Of a DNA stretch of 64,000 nucleotides, positions 43,331 to 52,378 are shown one piece after another. The position numbers and the translations under genes are program-made. Each line of letters opens with the position of its first letter. Within the stretch, counting starts at the first letter, position 1. Source of the stretch: Klebsiella huaxiensis (GTDB taxonomy: Bacteria > Pseudomonadota > Gammaproteobacteria > Enterobacterales > Enterobacteriaceae); the NCBI RefSeq assembly GCF_003261575.2, contig NZ_CP036175.1:186001-250000 (forward strand). The letters are read 5' to 3'. The notes under the pieces were generated by a model. The model was not told the origin of the DNA and searched no databases. It was given only the letters and a program-made list of their open reading frames with translations.

Positions 43331-44410
43331 TCAGTGTGTGATTTTTTCGCCAACTGCGGACTCAGGGTCCGGTTGTGGTCGCTGGATTAATTTTTTGCTC
43401 TGAGCACGGCGGCGCTGCGCATAACCTGCCAGGGTGATGGAGAAGAGTAGCGTTGCGCCGTTAAACAGCGGCTCGACCCAGAATGCGCCGCCAAATTGCT
43501 GAATACCGGCAATACCGATCGCCAGCACGGCAATCCCCACCACCGTTCCCCAGACGTTAACGCGTCCAGGACGAATCGTGGTGCTGCCAAGGAAAGCGCC
43601 GACCAGAGCAGGAAGCAGATAGTCCATTCCGACGCTGGCCTGTCCCACACCCTGTTCGGCAGCGATGATCACGCCGGTGAACCCGGTGAGCGTGCTGGAG
43701 GTGATGAATGCCCCGATGGTGTAGCGGTTAACGGCAATTCCATTGAGCGCTGCTGCGACAGGGTTACCGCCTACGGCGTACATGCATCGCCCGATCGGGG
43801 TGTGTTCCGTGACTATCCACAACACAATGGCAGCGAATAGCACATAAAACGCGACAATGGGGATACCAAACACATCTGTGTGATGAAGGGCAATAAACGC
43901 ATCCGGAAGATCACCGACGATTTGCCGTCCGCCGGAGTGCCAAAGCGCAATGGCGTAAAGCACCGTCCCGGATCCGAGCGTTGCGACAAAACTGTCGATA
44001 TCCGCCAGCGCAACCAGAATGCCGTTCAGTAAGCCATAGAGTGCGGAAAGGACCAGCACGATGAGCACCGCCATCGGCCAGGAAAAACCGTATTCCACTT
44101 GCAGCGTGATCGCGAGGATATGCCAGAGCACGATTCCGAAGCCGACATTCAGGTCTATTTTGCCCACAATCATGGGGATTGTGGCGGCCAGCGCGAGCAG
44201 GGCTATTTTGGATTTACTGTCGAGAATAGCCTGAAGCGTTAATAACGACGCGAAGGAGGGCGTTGTCAGAGAAAACAGAGCAATCAGTAAAATACAAATC
44301 ACCGGTAGTCCGTAACGGGTTGAGAACTGACCCAGCCACGGTAAAAAGCCGTGCTCTTGTAATGAGACGCGAGATTCAAGCGCCGTTGATTTCATTGATG
44401 TTTTAGCCAT
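43331..44410 (-). CDS. Sugar ABC transporter, permease (CUT2)
   Basis: This 359-residue inner-membrane protein of the RbsC/AraH family (BPD_transp_2) has about 10 transmembrane segments. Family features are MIVGKIDLNVGFGIV (replacing the usual DLSVG), GLLNGILVALADIDSFVATLGSGTV, and MYAVGGNPVAAALNGIAV with the EAA-like loop. It follows the ATPase gene by 14 nt and comes before the binding-protein gene. Confidence 0.9.
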   Translation of the reverse strand: MAKTSMKSTALESRVSLQEHGFLPWLGQFSTRYGLPVICILLIALFSLTTPSFASLLTLQAILDSKSKIALLALAATIPMIVGKIDLNVGFGIVLWHILAITLQVEYGFSWPMAVLIVLVLSALYGLLNGILVALADIDSFVATLGSGTVLYAIALWHSGGRQIVGDLPDAFIALHHTDVFGIPIVAFYVLFAAIVLWIVTEHTPIGRCMYAVGGNPVAAALNGIAVNRYTIGAFITSSTLTGFTGVIIAAEQGVGQASVGMDYLLPALVGAFLGSTTIRPGRVNVWGTVVGIAVLAIGIAGIQQFGGAFWVEPLFNGATLLFSITLAGYAQRRRAQSKKLIQRPQPDPESAVGEKITH

Positions 44411-44424
44411 GATTCACACCCTGG

Positions 44425-45948
44425 TTAATGTGCTGTGCCGCTGCCGGAGGCAAGCTCCAGTAATTTTGCGAAGGTGACATCCTGATTAATGAGTTCACCG
44501 ACAATTTTGCCGCGATTAAATACCAGCGCGCGGTTACAGATATGTGCCACTTCTTCCAGGTCGTTAGAGATAACCAGGATAGCGACGCCTTTTTCTAAGG
44601 CTGCATTAAGTAAATCGTAGATTTCAGCGCGAGCACCAACGTCAACCCCGGCTGAGGGATCTTCCAGAATCAGTAGCGGCGCATTTAATGACAGCCAGCG
44701 TGCCATAACGACCTTCTGCTGATTCCCGCCTGACAGGGCGCTAATCTCAATATTGATTTGTGCCGGGCGCACATCGAACTGAGCTATTTTTTCCCAACTT
44801 AGCGGCGCTTCTCGTTGTTCGTTATAGCGAGACCAGGATGAATGCCCGTGTTTGCAGGGATTAAGAAACAAGTTTTCGCGCACCATCATGCCGGGGACCA
44901 GGCTTTCGCCAAGACGATCGCCCGCCACGAAGGAGACGCCTGCCGACATCGCTTCTCCTGGCGTTGATGCGTGGTATGGCGTATTGCAGAGTTCAATTGT
45001 GCCCTGGCTTGCAGTGCGGCAGGCAAAGAGTAAGCGACCGATTTCTTCCTGGCCTGCGCCGCGTAATCCCGCTAAAGCGACCATTTCACCTGCGCGCAGG
45101 GAAAAGGACACCGGGCCGGTATCGCCGACGCAGACGTTTTCCAGTTTCAACAGCGTCGGGGCCGTGCTGTCAGGCAGAGGTAAACGCTGCTTATCACGTA
45201 ATGCTTCGCCAACAATCAGTTCCACCAGGCTGCGCAATGTGTAATGGGCAATGTCTCCACCGCCGGCATAGCAACCATCGCGCATGGCACAGACGCTATC
45301 GGCCATCTCCATGACTTCATCCAGGCGGTGGGTGATGTAAATCATACCGACCTGCTTTTCCCGCAGTACGTTCATGACGCGAAAAAGGTGACGAACATCA
45401 TCGGCAGGCAATGATGCAGTGGGTTCATCGAGGACTAAGACAGAGGCTTCAACGGCAACCGCACGTGCAATTGCCAGCAGCGATTTCTCCGTGCGTGATA
45501 GGTCGAATACGCGATCGTCAGGATCAAGATCGATACCGATCCCTTCCAGCGCCGCTTTGGCCTGCTCACGCGTTTTTTGCCAGTCGATCAAGCCAAAGCG
45601 GCGCGGAAAGCCCATCACCATGGCCATGTTTTCGGCGACGGTCATCCACTCAACCAGCCCTAAATCCTGGTGAATAAAGGCGATCGGCTGTTGATTGCCT
45701 TTTTTAATTGCGGCGGCAGAGTCGATAGGCGCGCCGTTAAATTTAATTTCGCCGCTGTCGCGTGAGTAGACTCCGGCCAGAATTTTGATAAGCGTTGATT
45801 TCCCTGCACCGTTCTCACCTAACAAGGCAACGACCTGGCCTGGGTAGATGTCCAGGCTGACATCATTAACGGCGACATTACCGCCAAAGCGTTTGACGAT
45901 ATGGCGCATAGATAACAGGGGCGGTATGGCCGTTTTTTCCATCATCAT
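44425..45948 (-). CDS. Sugar ABC transporter, double-domain ATPase (CUT2)
   Basis: This 507-residue RbsA/XylG-type ATPase has two nucleotide-binding domains. The first has Walker A LLGENGAGKST, an atypical signature LSRTEKSLLAIARAV and Walker B VLVLDEPTASL. The second has a degenerate Walker A (ALAGLRGAGQEE), signature LSGGNQQK and LLILEDPSAGVD. The degenerate second site is normal for the family. GGGAG lies 6 nt before the first of three ATGs. It is the first gene of the ATPase-permease-binding protein-lactonase operon, divergent from plaR. Confidence 0.92.
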   Translation of the reverse strand: MMMEKTAIPPLLSMRHIVKRFGGNVAVNDVSLDIYPGQVVALLGENGAGKSTLIKILAGVYSRDSGEIKFNGAPIDSAAAIKKGNQQPIAFIHQDLGLVEWMTVAENMAMVMGFPRRFGLIDWQKTREQAKAALEGIGIDLDPDDRVFDLSRTEKSLLAIARAVAVEASVLVLDEPTASLPADDVRHLFRVMNVLREKQVGMIYITHRLDEVMEMADSVCAMRDGCYAGGGDIAHYTLRSLVELIVGEALRDKQRLPLPDSTAPTLLKLENVCVGDTGPVSFSLRAGEMVALAGLRGAGQEEIGRLLFACRTASQGTIELCNTPYHASTPGEAMSAGVSFVAGDRLGESLVPGMMVRENLFLNPCKHGHSSWSRYNEQREAPLSWEKIAQFDVRPAQINIEISALSGGNQQKVVMARWLSLNAPLLILEDPSAGVDVGARAEIYDLLNAALEKGVAILVISNDLEEVAHICNRALVFNRGKIVGELINQDVTFAKLLELASGSGTAH

Positions 45949-45992
45949 AATGAGCTCCCGGCACGTTCTTGGAGTACTTATTGAACTTTAAA

Positions 45993-46016
45993 TTTCAATA
46001 TACGAAATCTGATTTC
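45993..46016. promoter_or_regulatory. Candidate PlaR operator upstream of the ABC operon
   Basis: The motif TTTCA-ATATA-CGAAATCTG-ATTTC matches the yiaK-upstream motif in every anchor block with identical spacing. It lies 45 bp upstream of the ATPase start, in the spacer shared with plaR, so it could also serve plaR autoregulation. Confidence 0.6.
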
Positions 46017-46167
46017 AAATATAACGATAGGTTTTTCACAAAGCAATCTGTCCATTGATTTAAAAAATATTATAAAATCAAATGATTATAAATTATCTGT
46101 CGAGATCGTGAACTGAAACACACTTTGCGTTACCATCAGAGCGCGACGAAAAAGTGGAGCGGAAGCG

Positions 46168-46986
46168 ATGGTCACAAAAGAGTGCGAAATGGCGCAAGAT
46201 AAAGAGAGGCCTGCGGGAAGTCAGAGTCTGTTCCGCGGGTTGATGCTGATTGAGATCCTCAGTAATTACCCGAATGGTTGCCCGCTGGCGCACCTGTCGG
46301 AGTTGGCAGGGTTGAACAAAAGTACTGTCCATCGTTTATTGCAGGGGCTGCAATCTTGCGGATACGTGACGCCGGCCCCGGCTGCGGGGAGCTATCGCCT
46401 GACAACGAAGTTTATTGCTGTCGGTCAGAAGGCCTTGTCATCGCTCAATATCATCCACGTCGCGGCACCACACCTTGAGTCGCTCAACCTGGCGACCGGT
46501 GAGACGGTGAACTTTTCCAGCCGTGAAGATGACCATGCGATTTTGATTTATAAGCTGGAACCGACGACCGGTATGCTGCGCACTCGCGCCTACATCGGTC
46601 AGCACATGCCGTTGTACTGCTCGGCGATGGGCAAGATCTACATGGCATTTGGTCATCCTGATTATGTTGAGAGCTATTGGAATACTCATCAGGACATTAT
46701 TCAGCCGTTGACCCGCAATACCATTACCGGCTTGCCTGCGATGCATGATGAACTGGCGCAGATCCGCGAGCGTAATATGGCAATGGACAGGGAAGAGAAT
46801 GAGTTAGGCGTTTCCTGCCTGGCGGTGCCGGTTTTCGATATTCATCGACGGGTGCCTTACGCTATCTCCATTTCTCTATCGACATCGCGCCTTAAGCAGG
46901 TGGGGGAAAAAAATTTACTCAAACCGCTGCGCGATACGGCAGAGGCTATTTCCCGTGAGTTGGGGTTTACCGTGCGCGAAAACTAA
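46168..46986 (+). CDS. plaR: IclR-family regulator of the yia regulon
   Basis: This 272-residue IclR-family regulator is very like E. coli PlaR (YiaJ). The N-terminal winged helix at about 18-80 contains HLSELAGLNKSTVHRLLQGLQ. The effector-binding domain follows (SREDDHAILIYKLEPTTGML, YCSAMGKIYMAF, ELGVSCLAVPVFD). In E. coli it represses yiaKLMNO-lyxK-sgbHUE and sits next to yiaK. Here a four-gene ABC/lactonase operon lies between plaR and yiaK. Confidence 0.93.
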   Translation: MVTKECEMAQDKERPAGSQSLFRGLMLIEILSNYPNGCPLAHLSELAGLNKSTVHRLLQGLQSCGYVTPAPAAGSYRLTTKFIAVGQKALSSLNIIHVAAPHLESLNLATGETVNFSSREDDHAILIYKLEPTTGMLRTRAYIGQHMPLYCSAMGKIYMAFGHPDYVESYWNTHQDIIQPLTRNTITGLPAMHDELAQIRERNMAMDREENELGVSCLAVPVFDIHRRVPYAISISLSTSRLKQVGEKNLLKPLRDTAEAISRELGFTVREN

Positions 46987-47017
46987 GGCAAATGCCCAGA
47001 TCGTTGCGGATATTTGA

Positions 47018-47069
47018 TAAAAAAAGCCGCTGACTCCATTCAGGATCAAGGCGCGAGACCGGCTTTTTC
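47018..47069 (+). terminator. Terminator-like hairpin after plaR
   Basis: AAAAAAGCCG and CGGCTTTTT pair across a long loop between plaR and yiaI. The strong A and T tracts suggest that it works in either direction. Confidence 0.5.
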
Positions 47070-47104
47070 TGGCAACCTGCATTTTTATCCCCAATGGAGC
47101 AAGG

Positions 47105-47593
47105 ATGAACCGGTTTATTATCGCAGATGCGCAAAAATGCATTGGCTGCCGTACCTGTGAAGTCGCCTGCGTGGTGTCCCATCAGCAGGACCAGGACTGT
47201 TCTGGCGTCTCCGCCACGCACTTTGCGCCGCGGATCCGCGTGGTGAAAAATGACGATATCTCGACGGCAACGCTGTGCCGCCAGTGCGAGGATGCACCCT
47301 GCGCGAATGTTTGTCCTGAAGGCGCTATCCGCCGTGAAAACTCAGTCTGGCGTGTGGATCAGCGGCGCTGCATCGGATGCAAAAGCTGCATGATAGCGTG
47401 TCCATACGGCGCAATGACCGTGATGCTGGTGGATGATAGCGTACAGGCGTTGAAGTGCGATTTGTGCAGCCATCGCGAAGAGGGGCCTGCCTGCGTGGCG
47501 GCGTGCCCGACTCAGGCGCTGCATTGCATGGAGCCGGTGGAGCTGGAAAGAATAAGCGCCGAGCGCCGGCGACGGACGGCGCTGGCGATGTAG
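47105..47593 (+). CDS. yiaI: 4Fe-4S ferredoxin-type electron carrier YiaI
   Basis: This is a 162-residue polyferredoxin of the HycB/HydN type. Four Cys groups are visible: CIGCRTCEVAC, CRQCEDAPCANVCPEGAI, CIGCKSCMIACPYGAM and CDLCSHREEGPACVAACPTQAL. They can hold four [4Fe-4S] clusters. It probably passes electrons to an oxidoreductase, but no partner enzyme is encoded nearby. Position next to plaR matches E. coli. Confidence 0.92.
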   Translation: MNRFIIADAQKCIGCRTCEVACVVSHQQDQDCSGVSATHFAPRIRVVKNDDISTATLCRQCEDAPCANVCPEGAIRRENSVWRVDQRRCIGCKSCMIACPYGAMTVMLVDDSVQALKCDLCSHREEGPACVAACPTQALHCMEPVELERISAERRRRTALAM

Positions 47594-47594
47594 C

Positions 47595-47665
47595 GTGCTC
47601 CCCGGAGGCGGTGCTGGCGCACCAGTCCGGGCAGATGGCTGGAAATCTGTAGACCGGTTAAGCGT
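47595..47665. repeat. REP-like element between yiaI and avtA
   Basis: The pieces CCCCGGAGGCGGTGCTGGCG, CACCAGTCCGGGCAGATGGC and CCGGTTAAGCGTAGCGCAAA form typical REP arms in the space between two convergent genes. Confidence 0.65.
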
Positions 47666-47712
47666 AGCGCAAACCAGGAATATCCCTCAATGTCGGGTCG
47701 CCTGACGCGTCA

Positions 47713-48969
47713 TTACGCGTCCTGCTCACCCCAGGCGCGTTCAACTTCTTCGGCAAGAATCTTCACGCCAACTTCAATCTTCTCCGGGTCCGGAACGTAA
47801 TTCATGCGCATGCATTGATGCGTATGTGGCCAGGGTTTATCCAGCCCAGGGAAGAAGTAATCGCCCGGCACCATCAGAACGCCGCGCTTTTTCAGGCGCT
47901 GGTACAGCAGCTCGGTGGAAATCGGCAGATCCTTAAACCACAGCCAGAGGAAAATCGCCCCTTCCGGCTTGTGGATCAGGCAGCGCTCTTCCGGCAGATA
48001 GCGGCGAATAATGGCGATAGTTTCCTGTACGCGCTGGAAATAGAACGGTTTAATCACGGTTTCCGACAGGCGCAGCAGGTCGTTGCGTTTAATCATCTCA
48101 CACATCATGGCTGGCCCCATCCCGCCTGGGGCGAGGCTGATAATGCCGTTCATATTGCTGATGGCGGTGATGATTTTCTCGTTGGCGATGATAATCCCGC
48201 AGCGGCTGCCCGGCAGGCCGAGCTTGGAGAGGCTCATGCACAGGACGATATTCGGATTCCACAGCGGTCTGGCGTCACTGAAAATAATCCCCGGGAACGG
48301 AACGCCGTAGGCATTATCAATAACCAGAGGGATGCCATGCTGATTGGCCAGCGCATCCAGCTTGATTAGCTCGTCGTCGGTAATAACGTTGCCGGTCGGG
48401 TTGGTGGGGCGAGAAACGCAGATCATCCCCGTCTCTTCCGTTACCTGCAAATGCTCGAAATCCACGTGATACTTAAACTGGCCTTCCGGTAGCAACTCAA
48501 TGTTCGGACGTGTGGCGACAAACAGATCTTCTTCGAGGCCGGAATCGGCATAGCCGATGTACTCAGGCGTCAACGGAAACAGCACCTTACGGGTAGTTCC
48601 ATCCGCACGACGGCCTGCGAAGAGGTTAAACAAGTAGAAAAACGCGCTCTGACTGCCATTTGTCAGTGCAATATTCTGTGGCTCGATCTCCCAGCCCAGT
48701 TCATCACGTAGCATTTTCGCCAGCAGGACCAGCAGCTCGCTTTTACCCTGCGGGCCGTCATAATTACAAAGCGCATCAAGGGCTTTGCCGCTATTCAGCA
48801 TGTCGGCTAGCAGGCTATGGAAGTAATCATTCATTTCCGGAATCTGTGCGGGATTACCGCCGCCCAGCATGATGGCGCCCGGCGTGCGCAGGCCGTCATT
48901 AAGGTCTTCCATCAAGCGGGTGATGCCCGAATGACGGGTAAATTTGTCGCCAAAAAGTGAAAATGTCAT
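47713..48969 (-). CDS. avtA: Valine-pyruvate aminotransferase
   Basis: This PLP-dependent aminotransferase (fold type I) interconverts valine plus pyruvate with 2-oxoisovalerate plus alanine. It is 418 residues. The PLP-lysine region is MSLSKLGLPGSRCGIIIANE. Other family positions are VSRPTNPTGNVITDDEL and the C-terminal MRMNYVPDPEKIEVG with its carboxylate-binding Arg. It has its own promoter region and is followed by plus-strand yiaI in convergent orientation. Confidence 0.96.
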   Translation of the reverse strand: MTFSLFGDKFTRHSGITRLMEDLNDGLRTPGAIMLGGGNPAQIPEMNDYFHSLLADMLNSGKALDALCNYDGPQGKSELLVLLAKMLRDELGWEIEPQNIALTNGSQSAFFYLFNLFAGRRADGTTRKVLFPLTPEYIGYADSGLEEDLFVATRPNIELLPEGQFKYHVDFEHLQVTEETGMICVSRPTNPTGNVITDDELIKLDALANQHGIPLVIDNAYGVPFPGIIFSDARPLWNPNIVLCMSLSKLGLPGSRCGIIIANEKIITAISNMNGIISLAPGGMGPAMMCEMIKRNDLLRLSETVIKPFYFQRVQETIAIIRRYLPEERCLIHKPEGAIFLWLWFKDLPISTELLYQRLKKRGVLMVPGDYFFPGLDKPWPHTHQCMRMNYVPDPEKIEVGVKILAEEVERAWGEQDA

Positions 48970-49101
48970 CGCGATTAATCTGTCGGTATCCCTGGAAAGT
49001 GGGTAACCATAACGCCAGCGCAGACAGGGTGCAAATCGAGGGACTGGAAGGATATTTCTGTTTTGTGCTGCCAGAGAAGTCTTTTTTGGATATTTATCCT
49101 G

Positions 49102-49131
49102 AAAACGCTCCCCTGATAATCAGGGGAGCGT
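49102..49131 (-). terminator. Hairpin after malS
   Basis: On the minus strand CGCTCCCCTGA and TCAGGGGAGCG form an almost perfect 11-bp stem followed by TTTTC. It lies just beyond the malS stop and upstream of avtA. Confidence 0.75.
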
Positions 49132-49143
49132 GCTGCTATGTGA

Positions 49144-51177
49144 TTACTGCTGGCCCGCCCACACCACCATCACCTTGTCGTCGCCGCTCTCGCGGATAAA
49201 AGCGTAGCCTTTTGGCATCGATAGCGTGGTTTGTTTGCCCATGCCAATCGCCGGATGGCGGGCGCGGAACTGGCCCAGTTTCTCCCAGTGGGTGACGCTG
49301 CGTGCGGCTTTACCGCTGACATCCTGCCAGTTCATATCCGAACGCGTGCCCTGCAGCGGATCGGAACCGGTCGGGCCGAACGGCCGTGAGGATTCATCTC
49401 CGTAGAATATTTGCACGGCTCCTGGCGCGAGCAGCAGCAACTCTGCCGCCGTACTGCCACCTTCACGGAACAGACTGGTATCGTGCGAGGAGAGATAGCT
49501 TAAGACGTTGAAGCCTTGAAGTTTCTCTGCCATTTGTTGCCAGGTCAGATCCATAGTGGACATACAGCTTGCCGCTTTCGACGCCTGATCCTGATAATCG
49601 AAGTTCAGCATCGCGTCAAAACCGTGGCGATAGTAATCGCTCTGCATTACGCCGTGGCCCCACGCCTCGCCGGTCATCCAGAATGGCGCGTTATCCAGCG
49701 CTTTTTCCGGGTTGGCCTTTTTCCATTCTGCCAGCGCTTGCGTGGCCTGAGTTTTTAACTGCTGCCAGGCGGCTTGTTCAACGTGTTTGGCGGTATCGAC
49801 GCGGAAACCATCAATACCGTAATCACGCACCCATTGGCTCAGCCAGTGGGTCAGATAATCGCGTGGCGTGTAGCCAGGGATCTCTTTGGCTGCGGTATCT
49901 GGTTTATGGCGATAGAAGTTTGGCAGGCCGGAAGGCTCCGTGGATTCGGTTTTCAGGTCCGGCAGGAAAGCCAGCGACATGGTGAGATCGTCAAACCCGG
50001 GGTTGTCGTAGTCGCCGATATCGGTGCGGATCCATTTTTTACCCCACCATTTCTCCCATCCGGCTTTATCGCTGAAGTTGATGTAGTCGTTAAAGCTGTG
50101 CCAGCTCTGGCCTGCTCGAGGTTTCCAGTCGGTCCAGCGCTCGCCTAAAGTTTTTTTCAGCTCGTCGCCCTGGATGTACAGCGAGCCAAACTGGAACTCC
50201 TGCATGTCTGCCAGAGTCGCGTAGCCGGTATGGTTCATCACCACGTCGAACAGAATGCGGATCCCACGCTTGTGGGCCTCATCGACGAGACGGCGCAAAT
50301 CGTCTTCCGTCCCCATGTTGGCGTCCAGTTTCGTCCAGTCCTGGGTGTAATAACCGTGGTAAGCATAGTGCGGGAAATCGCCCTTGGTGCCGCCGCCGAC
50401 CCAGCCGTGGATTTGCTCCAGTGGTGAACTGATCCACAGCGCGTTGACGCCGAGCTGCTGAATATAATCAAGTTTGCTGGTTAGCCCCTGCAGGTCGCCG
50501 CCGTGGAAGGTGCCGATTTCCTGCATACCGTCTTTGTGGCGGCCATAGCTATTGTCGTTGGCCGGATTGCCGTTGACAAAGCGGTCGGTGAGGACGAAAT
50601 AGACGGTGGCGTTGTGCCAGTTAAATGGTGCGGCAGCTTGAGTCTCCGCACGTTCAAGCAACAGCAGACCATTGCTGTTAAACGCCGGCTGTAGGGTGAT
50701 TTTGCCGCTGCTGACGGTGGCGATATTGCCGCTGTAGAAGTCGCGAACTTTACTGCCTTCGGCGAAGGATTTGCTGACGTCGATGGTCAACGGTTTGCCA
50801 TCCCATTTCGGACACTGCTTCAGCTGCGGCGCAGTGGCGGCGGCAGTCTGTTTCTCCTCCAGGGAAACCATCAGGGTTGGCGTACCCGAGCGGGTATCGA
50901 CTTCCAGGGTATAGCGACCATCGCGGAATACGCGCCACTGCGCAGCCGGGTCACGGCAGGGCTCCATGGAAAGCATCTGGTTGAGTTTGATGATGCCAGC
51001 GGGCTGCCAGCACTGTTGGTCAAAATTAATTCGCAGAGGGCGCGTACCCTTTGCTACCTCGTTTTGACTGATAAATCTACCGGTGCCTTCTTCGGTAAAG
51101 GCGGGGAAATCTGCGGTGGTCCAGGCGGCGAAGGCCATCCCAGGCAACAGCAGCGACGCAAGCGCAGCGAGTTTCAT
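49144..51177 (-). CDS. malS: Periplasmic alpha-amylase
   Basis: This 677-residue GH13 enzyme cleaves maltodextrins in the periplasm. A signal peptide ends near GMAFA. The catalytic barrel shows the four conserved regions: DVVMNHTG, GFRVDTAKHV (nucleophile Asp), TGEAWG (acid/base Glu) and YLSSHDTSLF. An N-terminal domain of about 180 residues precedes the barrel. It diverges from bax, and MalT-like boxes lie in the spacer. Confidence 0.96.
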   Translation of the reverse strand: MKLAALASLLLPGMAFAAWTTADFPAFTEEGTGRFISQNEVAKGTRPLRINFDQQCWQPAGIIKLNQMLSMEPCRDPAAQWRVFRDGRYTLEVDTRSGTPTLMVSLEEKQTAAATAPQLKQCPKWDGKPLTIDVSKSFAEGSKVRDFYSGNIATVSSGKITLQPAFNSNGLLLLERAETQAAAPFNWHNATVYFVLTDRFVNGNPANDNSYGRHKDGMQEIGTFHGGDLQGLTSKLDYIQQLGVNALWISSPLEQIHGWVGGGTKGDFPHYAYHGYYTQDWTKLDANMGTEDDLRRLVDEAHKRGIRILFDVVMNHTGYATLADMQEFQFGSLYIQGDELKKTLGERWTDWKPRAGQSWHSFNDYINFSDKAGWEKWWGKKWIRTDIGDYDNPGFDDLTMSLAFLPDLKTESTEPSGLPNFYRHKPDTAAKEIPGYTPRDYLTHWLSQWVRDYGIDGFRVDTAKHVEQAAWQQLKTQATQALAEWKKANPEKALDNAPFWMTGEAWGHGVMQSDYYRHGFDAMLNFDYQDQASKAASCMSTMDLTWQQMAEKLQGFNVLSYLSSHDTSLFREGGSTAAELLLLAPGAVQIFYGDESSRPFGPTGSDPLQGTRSDMNWQDVSGKAARSVTHWEKLGQFRARHPAIGMGKQTTLSMPKGYAFIRESGDDKVMVVWAGQQ

Positions 51178-51492
51178 TCCGGAGTCCTGTGTGCGGTGTT
51201 TTGTTCAGTTTGCGCGTCTGCTTATCTAATGAACTCATCCCGTCTGTGCTTTTCCAGGGAGGATGGATAAGGGTGAGTGATCGCGCTCAAAAAATGGACA
51301 AAAAATGAGATGACACTCGCATTTTCACCTCTTTGTGATGGTGCGGAAACCGATTTCAGATGACAGCTTTTAGGAATTGGACTATTTCTGTGGGTGCGTC
51401 ATCTGGGTATTTTTGATACTATTCGCGATTCAACTATCGATTTTTTGTGAAAAACAAGGCGTTGGAATGATTGCATCCGACCAGGAGACCTA
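51178..51492. promoter_or_regulatory. malS-bax divergent spacer with MalT-like boxes
   Basis: This 315-bp gene-free region carries two matches of 8 out of 10 to the MalT box GGGGAKGAGG. One is at 51233-51242 on the minus strand (CGGGATGAGT). The other is at 51256-51265 on the plus strand (AGGGAGGATG). Both are close to malS, whose E. coli relative is MalT-controlled. The half next to bax is AT-rich with no motif I can name. Confidence 0.5.
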
Positions 51493-52320
51493 ATGATATC
51501 GACTCCCATTCGACGATATGGGGCTGCGATACTCATGTTACTTACCTGTATATTTTCAGGTAGTGTGCTGGCAACAACACACACAGCAACAACGAGTCAT
51601 AAAGCCCCAATTGTTAAAAAGAAAAATACCGTTAAAGTAAGCAAGGTAAGCAGTAAACAAGAGTATTCTCGCAATAGTGTAAAGAGCAGTTCACTTCCTG
51701 ATTTGCGAAAATACCCTTCCGGGACACCAAGGAAAAAAGCGTTTCTCCGGACGGTAATGCCTTATATTACGAAACAGAATCAGGTGATTACTGCCGATCG
51801 TAACTGGCTGGTATCCAAGCAGTATGATGCGCGCTGGTCGCCGAGCGAGCGTACGCGCCTGAAAGAGATTGCCTCTCGCTATAAAGTGAAATGGTCTGGC
51901 AATACCCGCCATATTCCATGGAACTCACTGCTTGAGCGCGTCGACATTATCCCGAACAGCATGGTGGCTACTATGGCGGCGGCGGAAAGCGGCTGGGGAA
52001 CCTCGAAACTGGCGCGGGTTAACAACAATCTGTTTGGTATGAAGTGTGGCGGTGGAAACTGTCGCGGCGCGGTGAAAGGCTACTCACAGTTTGATTCTGT
52101 GGAAGAGTCCGTTCAGGCCTACGTGAGAAATCTGAATACGCATCCGGCCTATTCGTCGTTCCGTAAATCGCGTGCGCAGATGCGCAAGGCCGATCAGGAA
52201 CTGACCGCCAGCACGATGATTCACAAGCTGAAGGGCTATTCGACCAAAGGGTCGAGCTATAACAACTATCTCTTCGCGATGTATCAGGATAACCAGCGGT
52301 TAATTGCCGCACACATGTAA
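51493..52320 (+). CDS. bax: Bax, glucosaminidase-domain protein
   Basis: This 275-residue exported protein has an N-terminal signal or anchor (GAAILMLLTCIFSGSVLATTH). A basic Ser/Lys-rich linker follows. The C-terminal FlgJ-like peptidoglycan beta-N-acetylglucosaminidase domain contains MVATMAAAESGWGTSKLARVNNNLFGMKC. The catalytic Glu is in AAESGWG. Its role in E. coli is poorly defined. Gene order malS-bax-xylR is conserved. Confidence 0.93.
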   Translation: MISTPIRRYGAAILMLLTCIFSGSVLATTHTATTSHKAPIVKKKNTVKVSKVSSKQEYSRNSVKSSSLPDLRKYPSGTPRKKAFLRTVMPYITKQNQVITADRNWLVSKQYDARWSPSERTRLKEIASRYKVKWSGNTRHIPWNSLLERVDIIPNSMVATMAAAESGWGTSKLARVNNNLFGMKCGGGNCRGAVKGYSQFDSVEESVQAYVRNLNTHPAYSSFRKSRAQMRKADQELTASTMIHKLKGYSTKGSSYNNYLFAMYQDNQRLIAAHM

Positions 52321-52340
52321 TTGCTCATACATGTCGTCTA

Positions 52341-52370
52341 ATGCCCGGTGCGCAAGCCCGGGCATTTTTC
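52341..52370. terminator. Bidirectional terminator between bax and xylR
   Basis: ATGCCCGG-TGCGCAAG-CCGGGCAT (with one extra C) forms a stem followed by TTTTTC on the plus strand. It lies 20 bp after the bax stop and 9 bp from the convergent xylR stop. Confidence 0.8.
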
Positions 52371-52378
52371 TTTGCCTT

